Shown here piece by piece: positions 33,102 to 44,345 of a stretch of DNA of 64,000 nucleotides. This stretch comes from Nemertoderma westbladi (lineage: Eukaryota > Xenacoelomorpha > Nemertodermatida > Nemertodermatidae): NCBI GenBank assembly GCA_032718475.1, contig JAUCBJ010007101.1:55381-119380 (forward strand). Direction: 5' to 3'. The translations under genes and the position numbers were made by a program. Every line of letters starts with the position of its first letter. The first letter of the stretch is position 1. Below the pieces are notes generated by a model. It was not told the origin of the DNA. It saw nothing but the letters and a program-made list of their open reading frames with translations, and did not search any database.

Positions 33102-36100
33102 ATGACTGAGTTGATAGAAGATGATCTTGGTATCAGGGAGCGATATACCCTACCATTGCAAACGTTTGTTGATAGTTTGATAAGCGGCGACGCGAGTCAA
33201 CACACGACGGAAGACGATGGCTGTTATATCAAACCGCCAATGTCAAAGGAAAAGCTGAAGCGTGAATTGGACTATAGAAAATTCACCACTCGCTATATGC
33301 ATCGTAATGGTACGTATATGGACTTCTTAACTACTGGTCATCCTATCGATTTACACGATACGGACGAGGTAGACACCAAAAGGGAAATGGTCCTATTTAA
33401 ATATCATACCCAGCGGAGTCGGAACGATAAACTGAGAATCGAACATGAAAATTCAATTCGAAACCGACTCGAAAGAGAAGACATTGAAGAGCCGGATAAA
33501 CGCAGTGAATTCAACGAATATTTGGAATTCTTGAGAGAAACATATCTCAATGTAGCCAGTCAACAAAATCTAGAAACTCGAAATCCTCAAGGTATACATC
33601 ATAACCCTATGATAGAACTCAAACGACTCTATTTCACTATGATGTATCTTACCGCCGATCGACCGCTACCTGTTGTACCGGATAGCTTCGAACAGATGGA
33701 GGAATATTGTAAAACCGGAGAAAGATCACCCGCGTTTCCCCTACAAGACGTGCGTCTTTGGTATTATTGCAATGAATGCCCTAGACCCAACCAACAAACG
33801 GAAAGACATAAACATCCACGGAGACGTTGCTCTAAACACAGTTTTACTCGCTGTACTTACGGGAGTTTCGAGCGAAACTTGTTCGATGTATCATCTACGC
33901 TCGCTCGACTCAAATGATGCTTACATAAAGCGATGATCAGAGTTCCGGAATACTCGGTCAGACCTCCTCATTCCCTGGTGAGACCTCCAACTCTTGATCC
34001 TAATAGTATAACGGATTCTCCTGAACTGTACTCACTGTTCAAAGATCTAGTGTTACCCGAACAATTAATCGGTGGCACTCCGGTAGTGGGCTCTCTAGAT
34101 ATTCGCCCATCCTACCTAGCCGGATTGGGACGCGGACATTTAATATCGCCGTTCAACCCGTATAATCGTCCCGGTTTAAACCCGATACAACCCGTCACCG
34201 AGGTGGAGGAGAGCGTTGTACGAAACGCGTTAGACGCTATTCGGCAAAAGATCGGAAAAGGAACTTACGATTGTTTAGATAAACGTAAATTGCAGCAGCA
34301 AGTCCAAGCGGTAAAAGAATTAGCTTTACCTCAGTTCGATCGGGAAATCCAGAATCTCGAGGAAGACATCGAACTTGGACGAACCTATTCTCTGCAAGAG
34401 TTTTTGGACGAACGCTTCCAACGACAAGCGGAGGAAAATCAGCTCGAGGAGAAGCATATCGAAATGGACGAGAGAGAAGAAGGAGCTTTAGCCCAGCCAG
34501 AAGCTGAAATCCGTATGACTGATCTCTATTCAAAAACCATCATTCATCCATCGATGGTTCCCCATTTCGGAGACAAACTCTTCGCCACGGTACAACCCCA
34601 ACCAGTTGATATCAACCTAAGATCTAGAGATCTTATCGCTGATGCTCCTATGTTACAACGTCCACCAATCGAGGCTGCTCGTGTCGACGGTATACTCGTT
34701 GAACCTCCGGTCAATCGAGCGGATCTTGTCCGTCGTATGGTACATGAGGTCAACTACTACTACTAGGATCGGCATGCTGCATTGCAGCTGCATTTTTAAG
34801 AATGCTGTGCCGGCTTGTCAACAAAATTGCACCGCCACAACTCCCTATCACCCATGACATTTGCTAGATCATCCGCATCTTTAAGGCCAGTGTCCTTTAA
34901 GATGCGTCTCAAGAAAGTCATGGGCTGTCCACCATGCTTATTCACTCCATGAGGCTGCCAAAGTACAAGATTATGCACTGGCTGGTCCTCACGGCGAAAG
35001 CAATGTCCTGCAAAGCGGAGGCGATTTTGTTCTAGTGTCAAGCTTGGGGGAACCAATGAGACACCTCCAATGTTATATAGTGTCTGGTTGGAGATGTGTG
35101 CATTGTACTTGACACAATGTACCCGGCGTAGCATTCTTGTGAATGTGCCATCCAGAGATTTGGTGTCCTCAGCAGTTAGAGCCCAGCATGGACTCCCGTA
35201 GAGGAGTACTGGAACTACTGCTGCTCTAAATAATCGGACCTTAAGTTTCCGATTAATTCTAGGTGACTTCCAAATCCTGGAAAGCCTATTCAAGGCTGCC
35301 CATGCCTTTCCCTTACGTATTCGAAGGTCCTCACCTGACTTCCGGATCCATGATCCCAGGTAACAGAAGTCGTCCACATGCTCAAGCATACCATCCTTTG
35401 AGCTTATGCTCATCCGATCAGAGACTTGCTGAGGACTTTCAAAGTTAACTGTCAGAATTTTGGTCTTTCTGGAGTTAATAAAAAGACCAACACTAGAAGC
35501 AGCATGTTCTAATGAGCTGAGGAGCCGCTGGGCTCCCTCTAATGATTCTGAGAGTACTCCTAAGTCATCAGCAAAGTCTAGATCAGTTAGGTACTTGGCA
35601 GGATTTCCTCGACTTCTGGAGCCAGTAGGTGGAGTTATCATCACCCCATCATCATTATGATGATCTAAGGACATGCGTAGAACATAGTCAACCACAATAA
35701 TGAACAAGAATGGTGCAAGTGTGTCTCCTTGGAGGACGCCCCATAACACTTCAAATGGTTCTGTGTCACCGTCAACAGTAGACACAAATGTTGTCGAACC
35801 ATCGTATACTGATCTGATTGCTGCAATAATTTCATCAGGAATCCCATATAATGAAAGTATGCTGAACATACGTGAGCGAGAGACTGAATCAAAGGCCTTG
35901 AAGAAGTCAACAAAGATAACAGCCAGATGCCTGTCTTTCTTTTTTGATAACTCTTCAATTATCCTTCTAAGTGCCAAAATGGGCTCCATGGTCCCACGAC
36001 CTTTACGGAACCCATTCTGATTTCCACGTAGCAGTCTCTCAATGGGATCCCTGATGCGATTTAATAGAATTCTATTGTATAGTTTTGCAGCAATCGAGAT

Positions 36101-36853
36101 CAATGAGATTCCCCGAAAAGAACCATAGAGTGTTAGGTTGCCCTTCTTGGGAACTGGCACCAACTTATTTGTTTTCATTTCTTGTGGGACTCTTGTTGTA
36201 CGGTACATGTCTACTATGATGGGATAGATGAGCTTTAAACACTCAGGTATTTTAAAGACCTCAGGGGGAACACCATCTACTCCACTACTCCATGAGGTCA
36301 ACCTACACGCTAGACCTTTACCAAACTCATTTTATGGGATCAAAGACCATCCCTATTATGTCAATTTAACTCAATATTATATGGTGAAACCAGAAGATCC
36401 TACATACAGTTTAAAGTTTCTACCATTGATAAATCCCGCGGTGACTTGTTCATAAACTCGCAACTTGAACTACAAGAAGTTCATAGACGACCCTATGAAT
36501 ATAGAGCCCGAGAACGCGAGTTGGAAAGAACCATCAAACCTAGGAAATTTCTCACTACTCACGGTCCGCCTACCGCTCTCGTGCAAACGACCCGTCAGGG
36601 ACCAGTAAGAGCTGCTGTCCTGAAACGCGCTCTAAAGGTTGTTCGACCTCGTTCCACTGAGGTTGATATCGATCAACCAGGTACCTCAACCGGCGGATAC
36701 ACCGACCGCAACCTGAAACCTTCCGATGCAATTGTATTGCACCCCTCACCCAGGAGATATAGCCCTCCTAGTAAAGTGGCTCGCCTCAAGGAGAAAAGGA
36801 CTCTTGCTAGCCTTAAAAAACTTTGTAAACGCCGTTCACGTAAGAAGGACTAA
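33102..36853 (+). pseudogene. Extra frame of copy 1 (env position), unknown family, split by a LINE
   Basis: The family is not recognised. It starts MTELIEDDLGIRERY. The first 271 codons end in a TGA (33915-33917), and the same frame then continues with MIRVPEYSVRPPHS (33933) to the LINE insertion at 34755. It resumes at 36303 in the same frame once one 12-bp duplication is discounted. A frame change near 36437 leads into the conserved C-terminal part (36446-36853), which ends in a basic tail (KKLCKRRSRKKD). The middle, predicted to be helical and charged (RQAEENQLEEKHIEMDEREE), is absent from copies 2 and 3. The Cys-rich zinc-knuckle part of copies 2 and 3 is absent here. No signal peptide or membrane helix is visible. 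The ancestral frame was therefore probably longer than any copy shows (inference). Confidence 0.6.
34755..36290 (-). mobile_element. 5'-truncated LINE (non-LTR retrotransposon) with RT domain
   Basis: 1536 bp on the minus strand, flanked by the 12-bp duplication CATGAGGTCAAC (34743-34754 and 36291-36302). The frame of about 495 residues begins inside the RT domain (SSGVDGVPPEVFK) and runs to a stop at 34796. RT motifs are FVDFFKAFDSVSR, GVLQGDTLAPFLF and the catalytic FADD (about 35563-35580 complement). A C-terminal Cys/His-bearing part is RFAGHCFRREDQPVHNLVLW. The 3' end on the minus strand runs into a short TAG repeat (34755-34767), typical of LINEs with simple-repeat tails. The endonuclease part is missing. 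The clade is not certain; RTE- or CR1-related LINEs are the main candidates. Confidence 0.85.
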
Positions 36854-36920
36854 TAGTTTAGAGTATTTTTATATTTTAGAAACTGTGATTTTTTATATTT
36901 TATAGACTTAAATCCCATTT

Positions 36921-36931
36921 TCTGGGAGTGG
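36921..36931 (+). other. Polypurine-tract-like stretch before the 3' LTR of copy 1
   Basis: TCTGGGAGTGG directly precedes the LTR start TGTAAAAGC. The same position has CTGGGAGCGG in copies 2 and 3. It is purine-rich and abuts the LTR, as expected for plus-strand priming. Confidence 0.6.
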
Positions 36932-37765
36932 TGTAAAAGCTTTTGCGGACATAACAAGTTATTTTTCCCGCAATGCGCAGTGTAGGTGCTTTTGCGGACA
37001 TAACAAGTCATTTTTGCCGCAATGCGCAGAATACTCTAAAATAGCCCTAAATGTATTCAACTCCGTGACGGGAAGGAATCAGAGCCCCGATGACGAAATC
37101 TATCAGCTGATTCTCTGTGGACGTGAAACTTTTCTTTGTTCTGCTCAGCCAATCAGAGCGATTTCACTTTATGTCTTACAGAGGCCTATGGAAACCCGCG
37201 CAATGCATTACGGTCTTTGTTTACCTTTCTGAGCCTCAGAACCGGCTTGGAATCTTCTGTACTTCTGTTTTGAAAGTTTCAGACTTTGGCCTAAACATTA
37301 GATGGCTTCGATTATAAGAACGTAAATTTATTATCTCGATGCATTACTCTCGTAACATTACGGTCTTTCATTACGTAACACATACTGACTGCTCACCGCA
37401 TTATTTTACTTCTGTTTACGGTCTGTTGTTAATTGTTGTTATATTGATGTATATTGCTGATATATTTGGAGAATACCGATAAATAATCATAAAACCCCCA
37501 ATCTTCTTGATTACTGAAGGTAAGAGGAACAGCTTACCGGTAGCAATTGCGACTTAAATAATAGTGGTTTTTGTGTGAATTAAATGCTATTTCATAATCC
37601 CTACTTGTGTCAGTTGCAATCCTCCTTATATATGATCAAATTCAGTGATGGTCGGCAGATTAGTGCGCAGTAGTGTGAAGTAGTGTGAAGTCGTGTGAAG
37701 TAGTGTGAAAGATAATAAAGCATCTCCTAAAGAATGCGCTATTTACGAAACTCTGTGGCCATCTA

Positions 37766-39780
37766 CAGTCGGGGTCTCAAAGTGCATCTGTTCTTTGAGA
37801 TTTTCTCAAAGAACTAAAAGTGTCTCAAATTTCTAAAAGTGGTCCAAGAAAATGACAAAGTGTCCTCAAAGATTTCAAAGTAGTACTGTCAGTCATTTCA
37901 TACAGTTCTGCCTGAAACTGGCTATGGTATGGGGTATATTGACTTTGACTATAGGGTAAAATATAAGTAATAAAACCTCTATGAAACAATAAAGATGCCT
38001 CCAAAAAATACTGCAGTAATAAATATTTGTTACTGAAAGTAAGAATTAAACTGTTTTTAGAAGTACTAAACTTACTGCAGTAATAAAAAATTGTCTTTTT
38101 CTGCAGTAACAAATAATTTGTTACTGCAGTATAAATGTTTATTCAATTATTTATTCATTTATTAATATTGATTATTGCAGTAATAAATATTTGTTACTGC
38201 CGCAGTAATAAATATTTGTTACTGCAGTAATAAATATTTATTACTGCAGTAATAAATATTTGTTACTGCAGTAATTATTATATGTTACTGCAGTAACTAA
38301 TATTTAATACAGCAGTATTTTTTGTAGGTATTTTTATTGTTTCATAGAGGATTTTATTAATTTATATTTGGACTCTTTAGAGACGCCATAATTGCGGGCT
38401 ATCGGAATGTGTTGGTGTTTGTGTCATAGACAGTTTGTCTGTTGCCCTATCTATATTAATGTATAGTGCTAAAACTGTACTGTTTAAATTTGTTTAGCCC
38501 ACGTGAACGCCGAATACCTTTACCAATGCATTTCAATGGTCAACCAGCCATACTTTGCCGCACTGTAAATTGTGTTATACAAAGTAAAGAATAACGATAG
38601 AGGCAGGAATAAAGATAAATGATTCAAGCGCACTAATTGGCTGTTCCCATAGATGTTTTAGGCATTGTTGGTGCGCAATGCATATGGTCAGAGCGACCGC
38701 CAAGTCTGCCAAAATCTATTATGTAATCAAATGGTACACCAAGCAAAGCAAAGCCTCCGACAGTTCTTTCCGGCTCTGCACCTGTTTGTTGGAAGGTCAC
38801 CGTCCGTAGGTCGCCACTCGCTAGCTGTGATTGATAGCTTAAACTGGGTGCCGCTTTGTCAGAAGGCGGTACACATCAATTGAATATCAGGCAAACATTT
38901 AAAATATGCTCAAATATAAACGCCAGCGGCAGGGGATATTTTAATATCTCTATTAAGTTAAAACAACACAAGAGTGTAGCCGTTCTATCGTACTTGAAAG
39001 TTGAAAGACTTTCTTCGTTTTTAAGAAGAAATTCTCGCGCTCTCGTCACCATAGTTATCATATTAATTAATCAGTTAAGGTAGTACGGTTTGACCTGAGG
39101 TGACTAATGAAATGAATAACAAATGTTATTACAAGCTTTCTCCCAACGGGGCTTCTTTAGGTCATTATAATGAAACTGCATATACACAGAGATACTACAG
39201 TGCAGTTTCTCTTATATTAATTGTTAATATTATATTGTATTATGTTATTAAAATAATCAATCTTGTCAAGCATTAATCTTGTTTCACTAATTATGTTTCA
39301 TGTATTATTTGAATGAATGTTTTTTAGAAAGACTTTAGGGTGCCGTAAATTCAATTTGTACTTGCGACCTAAAACCCATCCCGTAATGACCTCAGGAACC
39401 TCAATTTGATAAATTAATGGGAATATAGCTTCTATGCAACAACTGGCCAGCACACAAGTATCACTTTGTTGCCCGCATAATATTGTTCCCGAGAATGCCT
39501 ATGCCTCTCAGTTAACTTACCACGAGCTGTCAATCAGGAATACCTCGGAGTTTATTTTCTCAAAGAATTAAAAGTGCCGCAAACTACCTCAAAGTGACAT
39601 TTCTCAAAGATTTCAAAGAATTAAAAGTGCCTAAAAGCAGGAAATCACTTTGAGATTCCCAACTAAAAGTGTCTACAAGAATTCAAAGCGGCCGTTGGGA
39701 GTAATGTAATGACTTTTAGACACTTTTAGAAAAACTTTGAGAAAATCTCAAAGAACAGATGCACTTTGAGACCCCGACTG
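37766..39780. mobile_element. 2015-bp TIR element inserted at a TA site (Tc1/mariner-like ends, no transposase)
   Basis: Ends CAGTCGGGGTCTCAAAG with perfect inverted repeats of at least 45 bp, flanked by TA (37764-37765 and 39781-39782). The uninterrupted target GCCATC-TA-GTTGTGATTAG is present at about 40656-40680 and about 8970-8995, so the borders are exact. Subterminal regions repeat TCTCAAAG and AACTAAAAGTG motifs. The middle (38010-38310) has a repeat of about 28 bp, TAATAAATATTTGTTACTGC, in about eight units. Frames at 38665-39083 are short and unlike any transposase I know. The TA target suggests Tc1/mariner machinery, but the family is open. Confidence 0.85.
38010..38310. repeat. Tandem palindromic repeat CTGCAGTAATAAATATTTGT inside the TIR element
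   Basis: About eight units of roughly 28 bp, each with CTGCAGTAA and TTACTGCAG arms that can pair around TAAATATTT. There are no unique spacers, so it is not a CRISPR array. Confidence 0.75.
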
Positions 39781-40110
39781 TAGTTGTGATTAGTATAAGT
39801 CATAACTCTGTTTTTATACTTAAAGCGCCACGTCCTAAAGGAACTGTTAATATTTCCCCGAAAGTAAATATATTGTCAGAGATTATATAGTAACGATCAA
39901 TCGAATAATACAGTAGGTCTACATTGCAATAACTTTCAAGGCATCCGAATCCAGTCTCCCTTAACTGTGGGTGAATGATCGCGCACAGACTGGCTTCGGC
40001 TGATGTAACTTCAGTACACTAAATAAACGATATAGGCTAAAGTCGATTTATAAACAAGAGGACAACTAAAATTGGCAGGTTAAACTGCTAAAGGTCTAAA
40101 AGCGCGAACA

Positions 40111-40991
40111 ATGCCAATAGAGCCCTATAGAAAAAGGGCGTAATGCGGCAGTTTTTCTGAGAATCCTATTCCATTCTGGATTCAGTCCTAAGTTCAGACG
40201 TTTCAGACTTTGCCCAAGAACATCTGATGGCTAGAGTTATAAGAACGCAAATCTAATAACTTATCATACCATATTTCATACCATCACATCAACACATACT
40301 GACTCTGTTCACCGCACTGTCTTAATGCTGTTTTATATTGTTGTTAATTGCTGTTTATATTAATGGATGTTATATTTGGAGAACACCGATAAATAATCGT
40401 AAACCCCTCAACTTTCTTAATTACTGAGGTAAGCAGAAGGGTGTACCGGTAGCAACTGCGACTCAAATTATAGTGGTTTTTGTGTGAATTAAATGCTATT
40501 TCATAATCCCTACGTGTGTCCGTTGCAATCCTCCTTATATATGATCAAAATCAGTAACGGTTAGCAAATTAGTTTGAATTAGTGTAAATTAGTGTGAAGT
40601 AGAGTGAATGTTAATAAAGCATCTCCTAAAGAATGCGCTATTTACGAAACTCAGTAGCCATCTAGTTGTGATTAGTGTAAGTCATAACTCTGTTTTATAC
40701 TTAAAGCGCCACATCCCAAAGGAACTGTTAATATTTCCCCGAAAGTAAATATAGTTGTCGGAGATTATATAGTAGCGATCAATCGAATGATACAAAGTAG
40801 CCTACACTTCAATAACTTTCTCTGGACCCGAATCCAGTCTCCCACACAGTGGGTCATATGCCGCGCACGGACTGGCTTCGGCGGATGTAAATTCAGTACA
40901 CCAGGTAATTGGTAAGGGCAAAAGTCGATTTATAATTAAAAGGACATTTAAATTGGCAGGTTAACTGCTAAAAGGTCTAAAAGCGCGAACA
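40111..40991 (+). repeat. Second, 5'-truncated LTR of the same family, tandem to the 3' LTR of copy 1
   Basis: From about 40180 on, it matches the LTR of copy 1 and ends AAAAGCGCGAACA at 40991. The first roughly 280 bp of an LTR are missing or unrecognisable. Its last part matches the truncated 5' LTR (8888-9330) better than the neighbouring LTR does. It also holds the empty TA site for the 37766-39780 element. Confidence 0.7.
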
Positions 40992-41146
40992 TGGACGACC
41001 GGCCATAACATATATAGATCAACTTGAAAGGTATACTGAACTTGGGAGAAACGAAATCGCGACAACTATGGAGAATCGGGAAGCCTGGAAGGATCTCATT
41101 TCCACTGTCCGAGTTCGCTCGACCTAGTAGTAGTAGTAGTAGTAGT
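40992..41146 (+). mobile_element. 3' end of a LINE, 5'-truncated
   Basis: Right after the LTR a frame reads ITYIDQLERYTELGRNEI then MENREAWKDLISTVRVRST and stops at 41125-41127, followed by a TAG repeat to about 41146. This is the usual C-terminal end of a LINE RT protein (YIDQL, then an M-x-NR-x-x-W motif). The TAG tail resembles that of the LINE at 34755-36290, but the protein end is different in sequence, so it is another subfamily. Confidence 0.7.
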
Positions 41147-41368
41147 GTTTTTTTACTAGCTACTGTAGTATTTTTTTGAAAATAACAACATTTCCCTTTT
41201 TTTGTTAACATTATTACAGTAGTTATGGTAGCTATGGTGTTTTTATGGAGCTTGTGAATTATTTACTAGCCAGTAATAGTATGTATGCATTTAAAATGTT
41301 TAAAGCTGATTTTTTTTATATATTGCGCAAGTATACTGTATGTGTTGTTGGTTGGTTAACAAGCTTAA
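41147..41368. other. Short AT-rich spacer, nothing recognised
   Basis: No gene or repeat is evident, apart from T runs. It ends in TTAA at 41365-41368, immediately before the left end of the Mutator-like transposon. Confidence 0.5.
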
Positions 41369-44345
41369 GGGGGGGGTATAATAATAGACCATAAATTTTG
41401 GACGCTCTATAGATGCATCTAAAATTATTTTTTTGCTAGGAGTCATATTTTGAGTTTTGTGACTAAGGAATTAAAATTTTGGAAAAATTCAAAATTTTTC
41501 AAAAATTTTATTTTTTCGCCAAAATTTTGCCAAAAAGGCAAAAAATGAAAAAAATGCTAAGGCTTCTAGCCAAATTATCCAAATACTTCAAAACTCACGT
41601 GAGAAAGTCAGTAGGACGTCCCAAACGATTTGCATTGACAAAATTTGGATATCTTGTCGAGAAGAGCAAAAAGCACCAAAAGGGACATTTTTGGTCCAAA
41701 AAATGACCAAAATTTCAAAAATTTGGCCCAATTTTTCGAAAAAATTGAGTTTTTAAAAAAATATCAAAATTTTGTCAATGCATTTTGTAAAGGACCCCAC
41801 AATCATCGATCATGCAAAAAATCAGCACATTTGGGCCATTTTTGACAGAGCCTTAGCATTTTTCGTTTGAAAAATGCTAATTGGAGAAAAACAGGTTTAA
41901 AGTTAAAGTTTGTTTATTTTATTATGAAGTTAAATTTTTGAAATTTCGATTAAATGAGATAAACTCAGTGAATTCTAATAAAATTTTTTTCATCTAGTTC
42001 CAAATTTTATGTAGATTCCAAAAATTGTATTATTATCGCATGTTAATCTTAAGGTCATATTATTTCATATAAAAGACATGTTAAAGGGTGTGAATTTTTT
42101 GACAAAATTTGAACAAAAAACTGAAATCAATAAAAAATAATAATTCAAATTAGGCACTATATTAATATTCATTAATTAAAATTAAATTTAAAAATTTAAA
42201 ATGAAATTTAAAAAGTTAATTAAAAGGCCCCAGATTTATATGACTTATGATCGGGTGCTTGCCATTTCTTTGATGGTTTGTGTTCAGTACTTTTCTGTTT
42301 ACGTTTTAGGTTGACCTTCTTTGCTCGTTCTGCAAGGTCACCATCATCTTCCTCAAGGCCAAGCTTCTTCAAAATTATCTGTTCTGCTGAACACCCCCGA
42401 TTGTGAACTAAAACAGTATACGAAACATGAAACATGAGTGTACTTAGACCCACAAACGTTTCTTTAGATAGACGAGTCCATAGCCGTGAATGCAGAGATT
42501 CGTTCGGATTTTGTGTGAGGCCAGGGATACAGCGTTCCAGAATTTCGCTCGTTGTTAGGCGTTCATAAACAGGTAAAATAAACTTCATGTTTGCCTCTTT
42601 TATAAATGTTACATTTTTGTAACTTATAGCATTGTTTTTGAATTTACACCACTTATTTTCAGGGCATAACTCATGTTGTTTCTCAACATTATCTCCATAA
42701 TCACAATAGTGATGTGTTGCAGCTACGATTTCACTTCGAATCGTGCTTATGAGCACTGATTTTTCAGTCTCTGAGAGTTTATCTATATCAACATCTGCTA
42801 TATTCTTCACGATCGTATTTCGGTAATATGACTGCAATTGGTGACATCGACTATCAGTCAACCCTCCCTTGCCTCCAAGTTTATGAGTTTTGCGAGCATT
42901 GGAAAGACCTGTATATAGACGCTTCGCAACGTGGTTCAGGCACTCTTTCTTCTGCACTGTTACATTCTGCTCTCTGTAAGGATCGGACTCCAATATGTTC
43001 TTCATAACGCTGCTGTCGCCATCCGATACCATTGATTGATATATGACACCATTATTTGATAGCGATCTATTGAATAGTTTAACAGCTAAATGAGGTTCCA
43101 TACCTGAACTGGACCCTGAATAATTTATATTACACTCATGATCAGCATTGCCATCTTCTTCTTTGTTGCGGCTACAAATATTACAGTATTTTGAACAAAC
43201 ATCGAAATCAATGACATGTCCTGTATTTTCGGATATGATAAACGCGGCACCATAAAGTGATTGATGGCCTCTTTTCATCCATGTACCGTCAAAAGATATA
43301 CATATTTCCCTGTCAATCTCTTTCATTGCACAATTTTTTGCATTTCCTCGTGCAAGTGATTCCGTGACCTTCGAGATTTCGTTGACATGAAATTGCCAGG
43401 CTCTCTTCGCAACAGGAGATGGTAGTGACATTATTCTAGAAAACGTCTCTGCATCACCATGGGTCCCACCAACACAAAGCCAAGCCAGTACTGCACGAAG
43501 ATTCACATCCGCTGTTTTTCTTCCAGGACGAGGTTCAGTTCGAGAAACTTGGTCGCTCGTGAAAGTAGAATATTGCCAATCACAACGTGAACATTTCCCC
43601 TCAAAATTGGTACTATAACCACGATGTGACTCATTTATCACTACTGTACCGTCACATTGCTTATCATCATGTTTCTCCATTATCAGTTTCTTTATTATTT
43701 GCGTTGCTACAACGTTATATCCCTCCAACTTTCCATCTGAGGGTAGGACATTCAGATTCGATGCTATTAGCGACGGTCATGACGGTTCTCGATCTTTTGG
43801 CACTACCGGTACCGGTACTGAAATCGATTTCATATGCGCGAGGTTCAATGTACCGGTATCTTGTTTCTTGGTTCCTCGAAATCCTGCTTTCCGTTGTTGA
43901 GTTATTCGTGGCATACTGTATTATAAAAATTATATCGTCAACGATGTATGTACAATTTTCGATTCGAAGATGGAGGACGCTCTATAGTCTGTGTCCGTCA
44001 AAACTGCTGATTGCATTGATTGAAACACCAATACAGCATACAGTTAGTAACTAAAACATAACAATGTGCAAATTCTCGTTTTAAACTTCCCGCTAAAATA
44101 CATTCCAACCTGTAATAACTTATTAGCCAATACAATGATTTCAGTGCAACAAGCCGGAAATTTTGTTAATTTTTGTCATTTTTTTCAAATAATTTTCAGG
44201 ATGCGTGTCGATATAATGAGCCATAACTCGAAAACTAGACAAGCTAGAAATAAACTGTTTACAGATTTGAAATCTCCATAAAATTTGCTACAAGAAACGG
44301 GTATAAAATTTTTTTTATATTTTTTGACCCCAATTATTATACCCC
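41369..44345 (-). mobile_element. Mutator-like DNA transposon with a nearly intact transposase
   Basis: The left end reads a G run followed by GGGGTATAATAAT (about 41373-41385). The right end is the inverse, ATTATTATACCCC (44333-44345). The terminal match is short (13 bp). The transposase lies between them on the minus strand. The left flank is TTAA. The right flank is cut by the LTR of copy 3, which begins at 44346, so the target duplication cannot be read. Non-coding flanks inside the element are very AT-rich (41400-42200). Confidence 0.75.
42220..43914 (-). pseudogene. Mutator-like DDE transposase with one premature stop
   Basis: Cuts and moves the transposon. The likely start is the ATG at 43914 (MPRITQQRKAGFRGTKKQ). 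Codon 46 is TGA (43777-43779), after which the same frame is open for 519 codons to the stop at 42220. A short N-terminal CxxC (GKCSRCDW) comes first. The catalytic acids are recognisable as D in SFDGTW, D in SDGDSS and E in NPNESLHS, with a Cys-rich insertion (SKYCNICSRN) after the first. This order matches the animal 'Mutator-like transposase' family (PF20700 type). The C-terminus is basic. Without the TGA it would be about 564 residues, so only one change separates it from full coding capacity. It could be annotated as active from an internal start at the ATG near 43678. Confidence 0.82.

Larger units (their letters stand above)
8888..40110 (+). mobile_element. BEL/Pao-type LTR retrotransposon, copy 1 (full pol, decayed, interrupted by later insertions)
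   Basis: The parts are a truncated 5' LTR (8888-9330), leader, Gag-Pol (10859-18898) and 3' non-coding region to 20960. The element resumes at 32837 after the insertion of copy 2, with the extra frame (33102-36853) and a 3' LTR (36932-40110). Continuity across copy 2 is shown by the split sequence ACTAA-AGTGT-GTTTACAG, which is contiguous in type in copy 3 (around 53830-53850). Later insertions are a TIR element at 20426-20839, copy 2, a LINE at 34755-36290 and a TIR element at 37766-39780. It is the only copy with RT, RNase H and integrase, and the most decayed. Confidence 0.85.
36932..40110 (+). repeat. 3' LTR of copy 1, interrupted by a 2-kb TIR element
   Basis: Starts TGTAAAAGCTTTTGCGG and ends AAAAGCGCGAACA. 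Without the inserted element (37766-39780 plus one TA) it is about 1.16 kb. It contains a partial internal duplication near its start (CTTTTGCGGACATAACAAGT at 36940 and 36990). It is strongly diverged from the LTRs of copies 2 and 3, and also differs from the truncated 5' LTR of copy 1. Confidence 0.75.

Noticed and set aside
38010-38310. CRISPR-like array
   Set aside because: The repeats are directly tandem and palindromic, without unique spacers of constant length, and lie inside a eukaryotic transposon.
38665-39083. Transposase or other gene inside the 2-kb TIR element
   Set aside because: The two short frames have no catalytic motif, no DNA-binding motif and no similarity that I recognise.
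31598-40110. A Maverick-like or virus-like element with long inverted repeats and the 271- and 277-codon frames
   Set aside because: The right-hand repeat is the 3' LTR of copy 1, while the left-hand one is the 5' LTR of copy 2. The AGTGT duplication and the continuity of copy 1 explain the layout without a new element class. No DNA polymerase, ATPase or capsid gene is present.
43587-44054. 155-codon plus-strand frame overlapping the transposase start
   Set aside because: It is antisense to the N-terminal end of the transposase and has no family features.
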